From: Pedobacter cryoconitis
GTDB taxonomy: Bacteria > Bacteroidota > Bacteroidia > Sphingobacteriales > Sphingobacteriaceae
Assembly: GCF_014207135.1 (NCBI RefSeq)
Contig: NZ_JACHCC010000008.1
Coordinates: 62,001-126,000, forward strand
DNA: 64,000 nucleotides
Reading direction: 5' to 3'
Under the pieces are notes generated by a model. The model was not told the origin of the DNA. It was given only the letters and a program-made list of their open reading frames with translations, and searched no databases. Positions 24,903-33,548 of the stretch are shown piece after piece. The position numbers and the translations under genes were made by a program. Every line of letters starts with the position of its first letter. The stretch's first letter is position 1.

Positions 24903-27641
24903 TCAGTTCTTGGTAATTACTTCATCCAGATTTAGCATCGCACTGGCCACTAAAACCATTGCCGCCTCTTCCGGTTTATATTTCTTTTGTTTATCACCCA
25001 TAAATGCTGATACACTAACTGCGTTTTTGTTAAACTCTCCAAAGGCTTTTGTGTACAGATCTTCAAATACCTTTAGCCTGTTTTGTGGAATGGTTTTATA
25101 CAGGATCATTTCGTATCCCTTTGAAATTTTAGATCTGCTGTTGCTCCCTCCGGTTTTTTCCATACGGATTGCAAGTTTTCTTGCCAGATCAATGTAAACG
25201 CTATCATTTAAGGTAACCAATGCCTGTAAAGGTGTATTGGTTCTAATACGTCGTGGACTACAAACTACCCGTGACGCACCATCAAATGCAATAGCTGACG
25301 GATATGGAGCGGTTCGTTTCCAATAGGTATAAATTCCTCTCCGATACTGCTCAGTCCCACCACTCAATATCCATTTAGCGCCATTATAAGGTGAAAACCA
25401 AATCCCTTCTGGTTGCCAGGGCATTACTGGCGGGCCATACATTTTGTTACTCAGCACACCACAAATGGCTAAACTTTGATCTCTTAGTTGCTCAGCACTT
25501 AATCTAATACGGGAGCCACGGGCATAAAACTTATTAAACAGATCTTTTTCTTTTAACTCCTCCGATACCTTACTGTCCTGCCGGTAAGTAGCCATCATTA
25601 CCAGTTCCCTAAGCATTTTTTTAACGCTCCAGTTGTATTTGTACATAAACTGATAAGCCATAAAATCTAATAATTCCTGATGAGTTGGAGGCATTCCCTG
25701 TGTACCCATGTCCTCTAATGTTTCGACCAAACCAGCGCCATATAATTGCTCCCATAACCGGTTAACCATTGTTCTGGAAACCAAAGGGTTTCTTTTATCA
25801 GAAAGCCACATGGCCAGGCCCATTCTATTATCAGGTGCATTTTTGGGCATGGCGAAAGCCAAGGAATTAGGTACACCAACTTTTACCTCCTTACCTTTGG
25901 ATGTCCATGCGCCACGCTCAAATACATAATTCTTACGTCGCATACCTGACGGGTTTTCGACCATAACAGGCGTTGTTGGCATCTGGGCATTCATTAAATC
26001 AATGAATGTTTTTTTGTATGTCAGATAATCCGGTTTACCATGACCGGGAAACTGTTTCGTAAAGTAGAACCAATCAAAGTACACCATAAATTCATCTGGA
26101 TTTTTAACAGAAGTATTGGTATAGCTTAGATATATATCTTTTACCCCACTTTGCTTCGCAAAATCTACTACTACATTTTGATACCCTTTTGTTACAGCTA
26201 ATTTCCATGATTTTAGAATAGGCCCATTTGGTGAACCCAGATGGAGGCTCATCATCCCATTTGGTTTGCTGCAGTTGTATCGTAAAATCAATTGGTCTAC
26301 ATTTTCAATGTTGACAGCTTTTAACCTTGCAGCTGAGCTGTTTTTAAAAAACAATGCGATGTTATTATTACCAATTACCGAATTCACCAACTGATCTGCC
26401 GTAGTAGAGTTGATGGCTGGCTGCCCGGTTTTTAAGAACAAAGCCATTTGATCTGCACGTTCCTGATCAGAAACCGTTTTAACCCAACTCAATAAATGGT
26501 TGAGTTGATTTTTAAGACTATCGTTAAAGTTTTTAAACAAAGGATAGTCTCCTGGCACATCTTCATCTCTTGTATTATTAAAATACGACATAAATTTGTA
26601 GTATTCATCATGTTTAAAGGGATCATACGGATGACTATGGCATTGTACACAAGAGAAAGTTGTACTCATTAATCCCTCCCAGGTAGCATTGACCCGATCT
26701 AAAACTGCTGCTGTCCTAAATTCTTCATTATTGGTCCCCCCCTCATCATTGGTAGGTGTATTTCTACTAAAAGCAGTGGCGATATACTGGGCATCAGTTG
26801 GTTTGGGAAACAGATCCCCGGCGATCTGATCAGTAATAAACTTATCGTAAGGCATATCCTGATTGAAGGCTTTAATTACCCAATCGCGATAGCTCCAGAT
26901 ATCCCGGTTATTATCACTCTCATACCCCCTGGTATCTGCATAACGGGCAAGATCCAGCCACATCGATGCCCAGCGTTCCCCAAATCTGGACGAAGCCAAT
27001 AAGCTATCAACTAATATATTGTAGGATTTTTGTTCGTCTTTACTATTTAAATAAAATTTTGCTAATTTTTCTGAGGGGTAAGTACCGGTCAGATCTAAGC
27101 TTACCCTTCTTAATAAAGTAGCTTTATCGGCAGTTTTAGATGGCTTAAGCTTATTTTCTTCCAGTTTTGCGAAGATAAATTTATCTAAATCGTTGCGCAC
27201 CCAAGCATTATCAACATCTGGCAACTCAACAGGCTTAACACTTACATAAGCCCAATGATTACCCCACTTTACACCCTGCTTTACCCAAAGAGTTAAGATA
27301 TCAATTTCATCATTATTTAATGCCGGGTGTTTATAGGGCATCCTTTCTTCCGGATCATTAGATTTTATGCGTTTAATAAACTCACTATCATCTGGATTGC
27401 CTGGAATAATAGCTGGTTTGCCACTTTTGGTTTTAGCCAGCGCCTCTTCTCTAAACAACACACTAAAGCCACCTTGTTGTTTAACCCCGCCATGGCACGA
27501 AATACATTTTTTATTAAGAATGGGCTTAACTTGTGAATTAAAATCAACCTGCTTTTCTGATGAGAAAAGTGAGAACGCAACTAAACCTGCGGTAATCATT
27601 GTAAGTCCCAGTACTATTACTATATTTCTTTTTAAGAACAT
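24903..27641 (-). CDS. Planctomycete-type cytochrome with DUF1549 and DUF1553 domains
   Basis: 912 aa. An N-terminal signal/anchor (residues 5-27) is followed by PSCyt1 with CISCH (46-50), then DUF1549 (PSCyt2) with WASMWLDLARYADTRGYE and a second heme-like motif CVQCHSHPYDPF, an inserted beta module, and C-terminal DUF1553 (PSD1) with NRLWEQLYGAGLVET, LSAEQLRDQSLAI and NTPLQALVTLND. It is the first gene of the cassette; a promoter lies about 45 bp upstream. Such proteins are abundant in Planctomycetes and also occur in glycan-degrading Bacteroidota; the proposed role is periplasmic electron transfer linked to polysaccharide breakdown. Confidence 0.88.
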   Translation of the reverse strand: MFLKRNIVIVLGLTMITAGLVAFSLFSSEKQVDFNSQVKPILNKKCISCHGGVKQQGGFSVLFREEALAKTKSGKPAIIPGNPDDSEFIKRIKSNDPEERMPYKHPALNNDEIDILTLWVKQGVKWGNHWAYVSVKPVELPDVDNAWVRNDLDKFIFAKLEENKLKPSKTADKATLLRRVSLDLTGTYPSEKLAKFYLNSKDEQKSYNILVDSLLASSRFGERWASMWLDLARYADTRGYESDNNRDIWSYRDWVIKAFNQDMPYDKFITDQIAGDLFPKPTDAQYIATAFSRNTPTNDEGGTNNEEFRTAAVLDRVNATWEGLMSTTFSCVQCHSHPYDPFKHDEYYKFMSYFNNTRDEDVPGDYPLFKNFNDSLKNQLNHLLSWVKTVSDQERADQMALFLKTGQPAINSTTADQLVNSVIGNNNIALFFKNSSAARLKAVNIENVDQLILRYNCSKPNGMMSLHLGSPNGPILKSWKLAVTKGYQNVVVDFAKQSGVKDIYLSYTNTSVKNPDEFMVYFDWFYFTKQFPGHGKPDYLTYKKTFIDLMNAQMPTTPVMVENPSGMRRKNYVFERGAWTSKGKEVKVGVPNSLAFAMPKNAPDNRMGLAMWLSDKRNPLVSRTMVNRLWEQLYGAGLVETLEDMGTQGMPPTHQELLDFMAYQFMYKYNWSVKKMLRELVMMATYRQDSKVSEELKEKDLFNKFYARGSRIRLSAEQLRDQSLAICGVLSNKMYGPPVMPWQPEGIWFSPYNGAKWILSGGTEQYRRGIYTYWKRTAPYPSAIAFDGASRVVCSPRRIRTNTPLQALVTLNDSVYIDLARKLAIRMEKTGGSNSRSKISKGYEMILYKTIPQNRLKVFEDLYTKAFGEFNKNAVSVSAFMGDKQKKYKPEEAAMVLVASAMLNLDEVITKN

Positions 27642-27685
27642 TTAGCCGATTTAGTAGTATAACAGTTTTTATATTTGGATAATAT

Positions 27686-27693
27686 CAAATATA
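27686..27693 (-). promoter_or_regulatory. -7 promoter element of the cytochrome/DUF1501 cassette
   Basis: The minus strand reads TATATTTG, an exact TAnnTTTG match, 45 bp before the start codon of the 912-aa cytochrome. The -33 region is only TTTTAG-like, so strength is uncertain. Confidence 0.42.
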
Positions 27694-27975
27694 GACTGGG
27701 ACTTAGGCATATACTAAAACTTATTATGCAACAAGTCAAACTATTTTACCTTAAAATAGCCTTTTAAAATTCTCACTATTGCTTTTTATAATTTAGTGTT
27801 CCGGCTTTGTTGAGCTAATTTGAACAATTAAAGCCCAACCATAAATTCTTTAAATTTCGCCACACTTTATCATCCTGCTGCTGTATAGGTGAAAGCTGGT
27901 GAAACAGAATCGTCTTATCTTGTCCCGGACACTTCCGCAGATGAACCAGGGCATAGAGTACCATCGGTTTCTGGC

Positions 27976-28131
27976 TCATATAGCTATACCCCAGCCATCG
28001 AGAGAAAGCTGATAAGGAGCCTGCCATGAAGGCACATCAAATACAGGCTTCGTTTGTGAGCTGACTAAATTGCTGTTCAATAGGATAAATAAAATCAGAC
28101 TACTTTTTAAGGTTAAAAGATGCGTATTCAT
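27976..28131 (-). pseudogene. N-terminal relic of a secreted protein
   Basis: ATG at 28131 starts 51 codons with a clean Sec signal (LILFILLNSNLVSSQ) followed by PVFDVPSWQAPYQLSLDGWG, then a stop at 27976. The mature start looks like a real exported enzyme or binding protein whose body is gone. Downstream (27815-27975) other frames stay open but show no domain. The rest of the gap 27642-28148 has only the promoter of the cytochrome operon. Family not recognised. Confidence 0.42.
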
Positions 28132-28148
28132 ATTGAATAGTTTTATAC

Positions 28149-28559
28149 TTATTTGAAACTATTGTATTGTTCGTCGGTCACTGGTTCCAGCCAGTCTACT
28201 ACACCCTTTTCTGTATTGATACCAACAGCATAATGTGTGAACCTGCCATTGGGTGTTGCTCCGTGCCAATGTTTAATTCCCGGCAATACATTTACAACAT
28301 CGCCAACTTTGATCTCCCGGATCGGCGAACCTTCCTCCTGATAATATCCCACTCCTTCTATTACGATCAGGATCTGGTTACTTGGATGTGTATGCCAGTT
28401 ATTTCTGCAACCGGCCTCGAATATCACTTCACCAATAGCACAATTTGTAATTTCATCCGGCACTACCCGCATTTTTAACCATGCCGTGCCTGTAAAGTAT
28501 TGCGCGGCAACAGGGCCAAATCCATCTGGCGCTGTCTTTATTTGCTCTTGATTTTTCAT
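28149..28559 (-). CDS. Cupin-domain protein
   Basis: 136 aa. A single cupin barrel with both metal-binding motifs: RNNWHTHPSNQILIVIEG (motif 1, His-x-His plus a downstream residue) and PGIKHWHGATP (motif 2). The N-terminus (FTGTAWLKMRVVPDE) and C-terminal WLEPVTDEQY are typical of the COG1917 cupins often found beside carboxymuconolactone-decarboxylase-like or short-chain dehydrogenase genes. Likely a cytoplasmic metal-binding isomerase or lyase; the substrate is unknown. It stands alone. Confidence 0.83.
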   Translation of the reverse strand: MKNQEQIKTAPDGFGPVAAQYFTGTAWLKMRVVPDEITNCAIGEVIFEAGCRNNWHTHPSNQILIVIEGVGYYQEEGSPIREIKVGDVVNVLPGIKHWHGATPNGRFTHYAVGINTEKGVVDWLEPVTDEQYNSFK

Positions 28560-28888
28560 AATTATCTAATCGTTTAAATTCCGAAGTCCGGTCTCGTCTT
28601 CATGGATGAATATAACACTTCATATTAACAAAGCAGATAAAGAAATCATAGTGGATACAGCTATAAAATTTCCGTTCACTAATGAACAAGAATTCAAAAA
28701 ACCATTCAAAGGCAAATAAAGATGGTAACATGAAAAAATAATTAACTGGACGAAATGAATACAAACCTAAAAGATAACAATATATAACTTTAGGTTTATT
28801 AAGAGCCTTGCTTTTCATTGGTAAATATAAGATAGGACGCATGGCACTTATAGAACTATAATATCAATTCAATTTAACACAAAAAATT
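28560..28888. other. Intergenic region, divergent cupin / amidase genes
   Basis: 329 bp of AT-rich spacer that must hold promoters for both neighbours. An imperfect TAACTTTA (about 28785-28792) is the best -7 candidate for the plus-strand amidase gene. An 80-codon minus-strand frame here has random-looking composition and is not called. No RNA gene or repeat is seen. Confidence 0.4.
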
Positions 28889-29962
28889 ATGTGTACAGGT
28901 ATTCAACTTAAAACAACAAAAGGTGTCCCGGTATATGCGCGCACCATGGAATTTGGAACCTCTCTCCATTCAAAGATTCTGGTTATCCATCCGGGACATA
29001 AGTTCACGGCTATTGGTCCTACCGACGACTATCCGGGAATGTCCTGGACCTCTCAATATGCAATAGTGGGAATTAATGCAATGGATCGGGAAGTAATTGC
29101 TGATGGGATGAACTCAGAAGGATTGGCTGTCGGCTCATTTTATCAGCCTGGTTATGCCAGCTATATGGATATTACTTCAGAAAATGCTAAATTATCTCTA
29201 AGTTCAATTGATGTTACTACCTGGTTGCTCTCTAGCTGTTCAAACGTAAACGACGTTAAGGAAAAAATCAAAGGCTTACAAATTAATAATGGAATTCCTA
29301 TAGTTGACGGTAAACAAACCGGTACTACTCCCTATCCCCTACACTATAATATACACGACACATCAGGAAATGCTCTTGTAATTGAATGTATAAATGGTGT
29401 CTTATTTTGTTACGATAACCCGATCGGAATATTGACTAACTCACCTACTTTTGACTGGCACCTGACCAACCTTCGAAATTATGTAAACATTTCGCCAGAT
29501 AACAAACCCGTTACTAACCTGGTGACCAGTAAACAAAAAAACACAGCAACTCCTTTCGGTCAGGGAAGTGGTTTTCTTGGATTACCTGGTGACTTCACCC
29601 CACCTTCCCGTTTTATCCGTGCTTTTGCTCTAACTCAGAGTGTACTGCCAGTTGATGAACCATTGGATGCCATTACACAGGCATTCCATATACTCAGTTC
29701 TTTTGACATACCCGAAGGCGTAATAAGGGAACATACCCTTGATGAAAATGGTGATCCTATCACGACGTATGACAAAACATTGTGGACAAGCGCATGCGAT
29801 CTGAAAAACAAAAAGTACTATTTTCATAGCAGAAATAACAGAACGATCCGTATGGTTGATCTCGGAAATTGGAATTTCCATGAAACGGAAGAAGTTACTT
29901 CTATGAATATGGAAGACAGTCAGCAAGTTGAACAACTTTATCCGGTAAAAGTTCCTGCTTAA
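28889..29962 (+). CDS. Choloylglycine hydrolase family amidase (linear amide C-N hydrolase)
   Basis: 357 aa. An N-terminal nucleophile hydrolase: Cys2 becomes the catalytic N-terminal residue after Met removal (MCTGIQL), Arg18 lies in ARTMEFG with Glu21 in the place where many members have Asp, and further pocket residues are in GMNSEGLAVG and ILTNSPTFDWHL. The family includes bile salt hydrolases, penicillin V acylases and N-acyl-homoserine-lactone acylases. RTME at this point is common in the Gram-negative cluster. No signal peptide is seen, so cytoplasmic unless exported otherwise. Substrate cannot be told from the sequence. Confidence 0.87.
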   Translation: MCTGIQLKTTKGVPVYARTMEFGTSLHSKILVIHPGHKFTAIGPTDDYPGMSWTSQYAIVGINAMDREVIADGMNSEGLAVGSFYQPGYASYMDITSENAKLSLSSIDVTTWLLSSCSNVNDVKEKIKGLQINNGIPIVDGKQTGTTPYPLHYNIHDTSGNALVIECINGVLFCYDNPIGILTNSPTFDWHLTNLRNYVNISPDNKPVTNLVTSKQKNTATPFGQGSGFLGLPGDFTPPSRFIRAFALTQSVLPVDEPLDAITQAFHILSSFDIPEGVIREHTLDENGDPITTYDKTLWTSACDLKNKKYYFHSRNNRTIRMVDLGNWNFHETEEVTSMNMEDSQQVEQLYPVKVPA

Positions 29963-29973
29963 GCTTGAACCAG

Positions 29974-30025
29974 GGACATTACACAGTTCCATTCTTTTTT
30001 CATGAATGGGAACTGTGTAATGTCC
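29974..30025. terminator. Long stem-loop after the amidase gene
   Basis: Arms of 21-22 nt (GGACATTACACAGTTCC.. / ..GGAACTGTGTAATGTCC) with one bulged base and a short loop containing a run of T. It begins 12 bp after the stop codon. There is no U-tract after the stem, so it may work as a processing or stability element rather than a classical terminator. Confidence 0.5.
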
Positions 30026-30064
30026 TTATAGGAAAATCAGAGTTTATAATTAAAAACTATCCTA

Positions 30065-30727
30065 ATGTTAAAATTTAAAACTTTTTGCTTCTTTACCCTT
30101 ATTACAATAAGTGGCTGTTCTCCTGGTAAGAAGAAAGACATTTCTTCAAGTCCCAGGGATATGATGACGCTCATTCCAAAGATTGACAAATGGATGCATG
30201 ACAATAAAAATGACAGCCCGGCTACATGGCTCGGTATGCGCTATCATGGCAAAACCCTTTATGAACCCATTAACCTGATCATCATTGATACCATTTCCCG
30301 CTCTGCTAAAGCGTCAGAAGATCTTATCAAACATAGGTTTGCTAATGCAGGGTTTGATACCCGGCAAGGGCACAGCGCCAATTATAAATCAAAAATGGAT
30401 GATCAGTACTTTGACCAGTTCCCTAAATTGGGCAGCAATGAAGCCTTCTCCAATTATATATGGTCTTTCACCAACGACCATGCCCGTCTTTTTGGTCCTT
30501 ATCAGAAAGATAGTATCTATTTCTGGACTGGCGCTGCAAGCCGGGAGCTTGGCCTCGCCCACAACTACCTCACTTTTAAGGGTGCCGTGAACGAAATTAA
30601 AACACAGCTCGTCAAGTTTTCTTCTGTGAAATCATTGGGACAATACAACCTGAACAATACTCAAAATAATACATCCGATACTACCGGCGACCATGACGGG
30701 AAAGCTGAGGTATTACAAATCAAATAA
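30065..30727 (+). CDS. Lipoprotein with LssY C-terminal-like region
   Basis: 220 aa. A lipoprotein signal ends ISGC (lipid Cys18). The central part (EPINLIIIDT, then FANAGFDTR, then ARLFGPYQKDSIYFWTGAAS and RELGLAHNYLTF) has the order and spacing of LssY C-terminal domains: a strand before a nucleotide-like loop, an A-G-(W/F) motif, then an (I/V)-(W/F)-x-GAAS/T..G core. The match is from memory and moderate. The tail from residue 195 is Asn/Thr-rich. It is followed 4 bp later by the next gene, so they form an operon. Confidence 0.5.
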   Translation: MLKFKTFCFFTLITISGCSPGKKKDISSSPRDMMTLIPKIDKWMHDNKNDSPATWLGMRYHGKTLYEPINLIIIDTISRSAKASEDLIKHRFANAGFDTRQGHSANYKSKMDDQYFDQFPKLGSNEAFSNYIWSFTNDHARLFGPYQKDSIYFWTGAASRELGLAHNYLTFKGAVNEIKTQLVKFSSVKSLGQYNLNNTQNNTSDTTGDHDGKAEVLQIK

Positions 30728-30731
30728 TCCT

Positions 30732-31277
30732 ATGAACCGTATAACAAGTTTTTCTCTTGCTATTGCACTATTTTTCTTATCAGGGTTAATAAAAGCACAG
30801 GCCCAGAACTCAACTCTTCATGTAGAGATCAGTGGGGCCTTCACGATGAAAAAAGATTTTAATACAGATATCATATGGCGGCAGCTGACCGCTCAGACTA
30901 AGATCGATACCAATGCTACTTTTGGGTTCTTCACAGGCAGATCTGCTGCTATACCATTTTATTTTTCCTGCGTTCTGGTTGATATTCCTTCAAAAAAAAT
31001 CGGCCCTGGTACTTTTTCTGTAGTGGAAGTGAAGAATGATATCCCTACAAGTGACACCATCAAAAAGGGCGGTTTCATTGCCATAAAACTTAACAAAAGG
31101 AATGTCGCCCGTCAGGACGAATATATTTCTGTTCCGGGAACCGGAAATACAATTATCATCTTAAGTGTAAACGGGACGGTAGTCAATGGCAGTTTTAATA
31201 CCTTTATGCAATGCACTAACGATGAGAAGAAAATAATAAATGTCAAAGGCACTTTTAGAATAATTACTAAAAAGTAA
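30732..31277 (+). CDS. Secreted hypothetical protein, 181 aa
   Basis: Start set at ATG 30732, which gives a clean Sec signal (SLAIALFFLSGLIKAQAQ); an upstream in-frame ATG (30693) would overlap the previous gene and precede the signal. The mature part is an all-beta sequence: LHVEISGAFTM, KIGPGTFSVVEVKN, NTIIILSVNGTVVNGSFN, INVKGTFRI. Such repeated G-x-F/V strands suggest a lipocalin-like or carbohydrate-binding sandwich, but no family is recognised. It pairs with the LssY-like lipoprotein. Confidence 0.6.
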   Translation: MNRITSFSLAIALFFLSGLIKAQAQNSTLHVEISGAFTMKKDFNTDIIWRQLTAQTKIDTNATFGFFTGRSAAIPFYFSCVLVDIPSKKIGPGTFSVVEVKNDIPTSDTIKKGGFIAIKLNKRNVARQDEYISVPGTGNTIIILSVNGTVVNGSFNTFMQCTNDEKKIINVKGTFRIITKK

Positions 31278-31384
31278 ATCTCATGAGGGTAAGGAATGGT
31301 AATTTCCACATAAAACATTCACAAGATTCAATATCAAAACATCCCCCCACAAACTTTATACTTGCAGGGGGTACGTTCATGACA

Positions 31385-32926
31385 TTATATCGCGTCCATT
31401 AGCAGAGACACCGTAACTGTCGGATTGCCAAGCACTTTAAGTGGAACGGTATCCCCATACATTTCTTTATTGTTCGGCTCTACACGTATGCTGAGCTGAC
31501 CACCTTTTACAACGGATAGTGGTAATCTGAAGTCAAAATGAACTGTTGGTATTTTCATACAATTGGAACACTTTTCTACTTCGTCCGGCTGGAAAAAGAC
31601 CGATTTATCCAGAACCTTCTCATCTTTGAGCAGATACACCTTGAAAGTACCCGGGATCTTCGTTCTGTCCAGGTCTTCTATGCGTACATTAACCTCCTGA
31701 TCGTCGGCCGTAAATACACGTGCCATTCCCAGAAACAGGTGTTTATTTGTCTGCGCTTGTGGTAATTTCAAAGTCATAGATTCATACGAGACATCGAAAT
31801 TTGTAGCCAGGTCTATAGTAAATTCAGCAGTCAGATCATCCCGTTTCAAATTCTGTGCCCATGGATTCATCTTACCCAATGCAGCGTTGGTAAATACCAG
31901 GTAACTGGAGCTACTTTTGTTTTTAATGGTTTTCATGAAACCATCAACGGTTTGAGCATCGTTATTGGCCTGCCATATCCACCACATTCTATCCAGATTG
32001 CAATGGTAAAACCAAAAGATGGGATCAAACGCTGAAACATTTTGTTGTCCCATGGTATCACCCGTGGCATCATGTCCTGAATCATGCCCCGATATGAAGT
32101 CGAGGTTAGGAGTCCCATCAAGCAAACCATTGAAATTGTCCCACCATACTTCTGTCTGCGCATTGGCATAGTACTTCATTACATCAGCATTGAAGTTGTT
32201 TAAAATAGTCTGGGCATCATAACGGTTTGTTTGATAACCCGCCTTGTAATTGGGATTTTCACTTCCAGAGACTGTGCCGATATCAATGGGTAAAGTATAA
32301 GAACCAAAAGGTGCGTTGTACATCCAGTCGGGCAACAATTCATTAAAGTCCCAATATGGCAACGTTACATCTTCACATCCCTCAATTGAACGCAGGCAAT
32401 TTTCAAATGCCCACATCTGAACCCTGTGCCAGGGCTGAAAACCAGGATCGTGATGCTGACAGAATGCAAGTGGCAGTCCGTGTATGGCAGCATTCTGGAA
32501 ATATCCGTTCAGATTATCGGTACCAAGATTCATTATACCAATGAAAGCAGTCTTCAATTTTTCCAGTTCTTCGGTAGTCAGTGAGGTCAGGCTCTTCCTG
32601 ATTCTGCCTGTTCCAGACATTTTGAACAATGACTTGTTTTGATGTTGTGGTTCTCCTTCAGGGTACCCTGCTTCCATCCAGGTTAGAAAACTGCTTATCA
32701 TTTCTTTTGACCATGGTGTTCCCGGATCCATCGGCATCCTGCCCTTTGCATCAGGAGGAAGGGATACACGTTGATAAATATCTGGGGCATGGCTCACAAC
32801 GAATGAATAACTGCTCAGGTCAAATCCCCTGATAGCCCGCATTTTCTCAATATCCAAAGCGGTAAAATAATTTTTAATTTCTCCATGCCATGTAGGAGCC
32901 TGGGCAATTTGTGAGATTGTTAACAT
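31385..32926 (-). CDS. Tyrosinase-family copper oxidase
   Basis: 513 aa. The CuA site has His149, then HH at 158-159 and His167 (QHHDPGFQPWHR), with Cys156 two residues before the His pair. CuB has HDSGHDATGD and FYHCNLDRMWWIW. Tyrosinases hydroxylate phenols and oxidise diphenols to quinones. Residues 15-92 resemble the heme-free cytochrome-like module seen before some bacterial tyrosinases (RMPMDPGTPWSKEMISSFLT, then WMEAGYPEG). The C-terminal 130 residues are a beta-domain, as in plant polyphenol oxidases. No signal peptide is visible. Single gene. Confidence 0.87.
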   Translation of the reverse strand: MLTISQIAQAPTWHGEIKNYFTALDIEKMRAIRGFDLSSYSFVVSHAPDIYQRVSLPPDAKGRMPMDPGTPWSKEMISSFLTWMEAGYPEGEPQHQNKSLFKMSGTGRIRKSLTSLTTEELEKLKTAFIGIMNLGTDNLNGYFQNAAIHGLPLAFCQHHDPGFQPWHRVQMWAFENCLRSIEGCEDVTLPYWDFNELLPDWMYNAPFGSYTLPIDIGTVSGSENPNYKAGYQTNRYDAQTILNNFNADVMKYYANAQTEVWWDNFNGLLDGTPNLDFISGHDSGHDATGDTMGQQNVSAFDPIFWFYHCNLDRMWWIWQANNDAQTVDGFMKTIKNKSSSSYLVFTNAALGKMNPWAQNLKRDDLTAEFTIDLATNFDVSYESMTLKLPQAQTNKHLFLGMARVFTADDQEVNVRIEDLDRTKIPGTFKVYLLKDEKVLDKSVFFQPDEVEKCSNCMKIPTVHFDFRLPLSVVKGGQLSIRVEPNNKEMYGDTVPLKVLGNPTVTVSLLMDAI

Positions 32927-33222
32927 GGTTTAAATGGTTTTGTTTCAGGTTAAAGTTTTAAAGAGCTCCGCTTTTCTATAAACACCACAACCAGCAGGAG
33001 TATCCAGCGTAAAGTTACCCTATAAGGATCAGCCTGACATAAGTAGAAATCCCCTTTTCTTAAAACAGGTGTTTTTACCTGCCAAGCTCAATCAGAAGAA
33101 ATAGGTTCTTAAAGTTTTACCGACAGTAAAATATTTCTTTTTGTCAGTTCCTAAAGCAGTGATAACCTCGTTAATAATAGTGGCGGATTTAAACACTTCC
33201 GGCAAGGTGGATAAAATGAAGA
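32927..33222. other. Intergenic spacer upstream of tyrosinase and the 85-aa gene
   Basis: About 300 bp between divergent genes. I see no convincing gene, hairpin or exact TAnnTTTG on either strand. The last part before 33259 is conserved with the second copy of the 85-aa gene and is described there. Confidence 0.4.
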
Positions 33223-33516
33223 AAAAACGCTACTTTTAGGGCATACACAAGCGCTTAGATGAAATACCACTACCAATTTGTATCAAGGACCACAGTAAGA
33301 ATAGAACTCATACCGGAAGACAAAAAAGAAACAGCACTGATAGACAGCTTTTTTGCATCTGGAGAAGATGATGAGCAGCTTATGGTACTTTTCCGTAAAG
33401 GAATTGAAGATTATGCCACCAATGCGCAACTTACAGAAACCAGGTTCATGAATTTTCCGAAAGTAGCACTTTGTAGTTATAATGTGGTGGTACAAACTGC
33501 CGAATTAATAAAATAA
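33223..33516 (+). repeat. Direct repeat, left copy (85-aa gene plus leader)
   Basis: This stretch recurs at 38259-38552 in the same orientation. Identity is about 90% through the first 240 coding bases, and 27 of 30 bases match in the leader just before the ATG. The last four codons differ. The two copies enclose a 4.7-kb operon. Confidence 0.85.
33259..33516 (+). CDS. 85-aa hypothetical protein, copy A
   Basis: Starts MKYHYQFVSRTTVRIELIPE, a beta hairpin, followed by helical segments (ETALIDSFF, DDEQLMVLFRKGIEDY) and a final strand (KVALCSYNVVVQT). No signal, no known family. 76 of 85 residues are identical to copy B at 38295-38552; about two thirds of the base differences in the shared part are silent, which suggests both copies have been kept for function. 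The leader just before the ATG, including TACTTTTAGGG, is conserved too. Confidence 0.65.
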   Translation: MKYHYQFVSRTTVRIELIPEDKKETALIDSFFASGEDDEQLMVLFRKGIEDYATNAQLTETRFMNFPKVALCSYNVVVQTAELIK

Positions 33517-33548
33517 AAATACTTTTATCTTCCTTTTCTGATCCCCTG

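Noticed and set aside
27815-28027. 70-codon minus-strand frame overlapping the secreted stub
   Set aside because: Reads out of frame with the signal-peptide stub and shows no domain; taken as part of the decayed region.
28600-28842. 80-codon minus-strand frame between the cupin and amidase genes
   Set aside because: Phe/Tyr-rich random composition, no ribosome site, and it covers the region where the amidase promoter must be.
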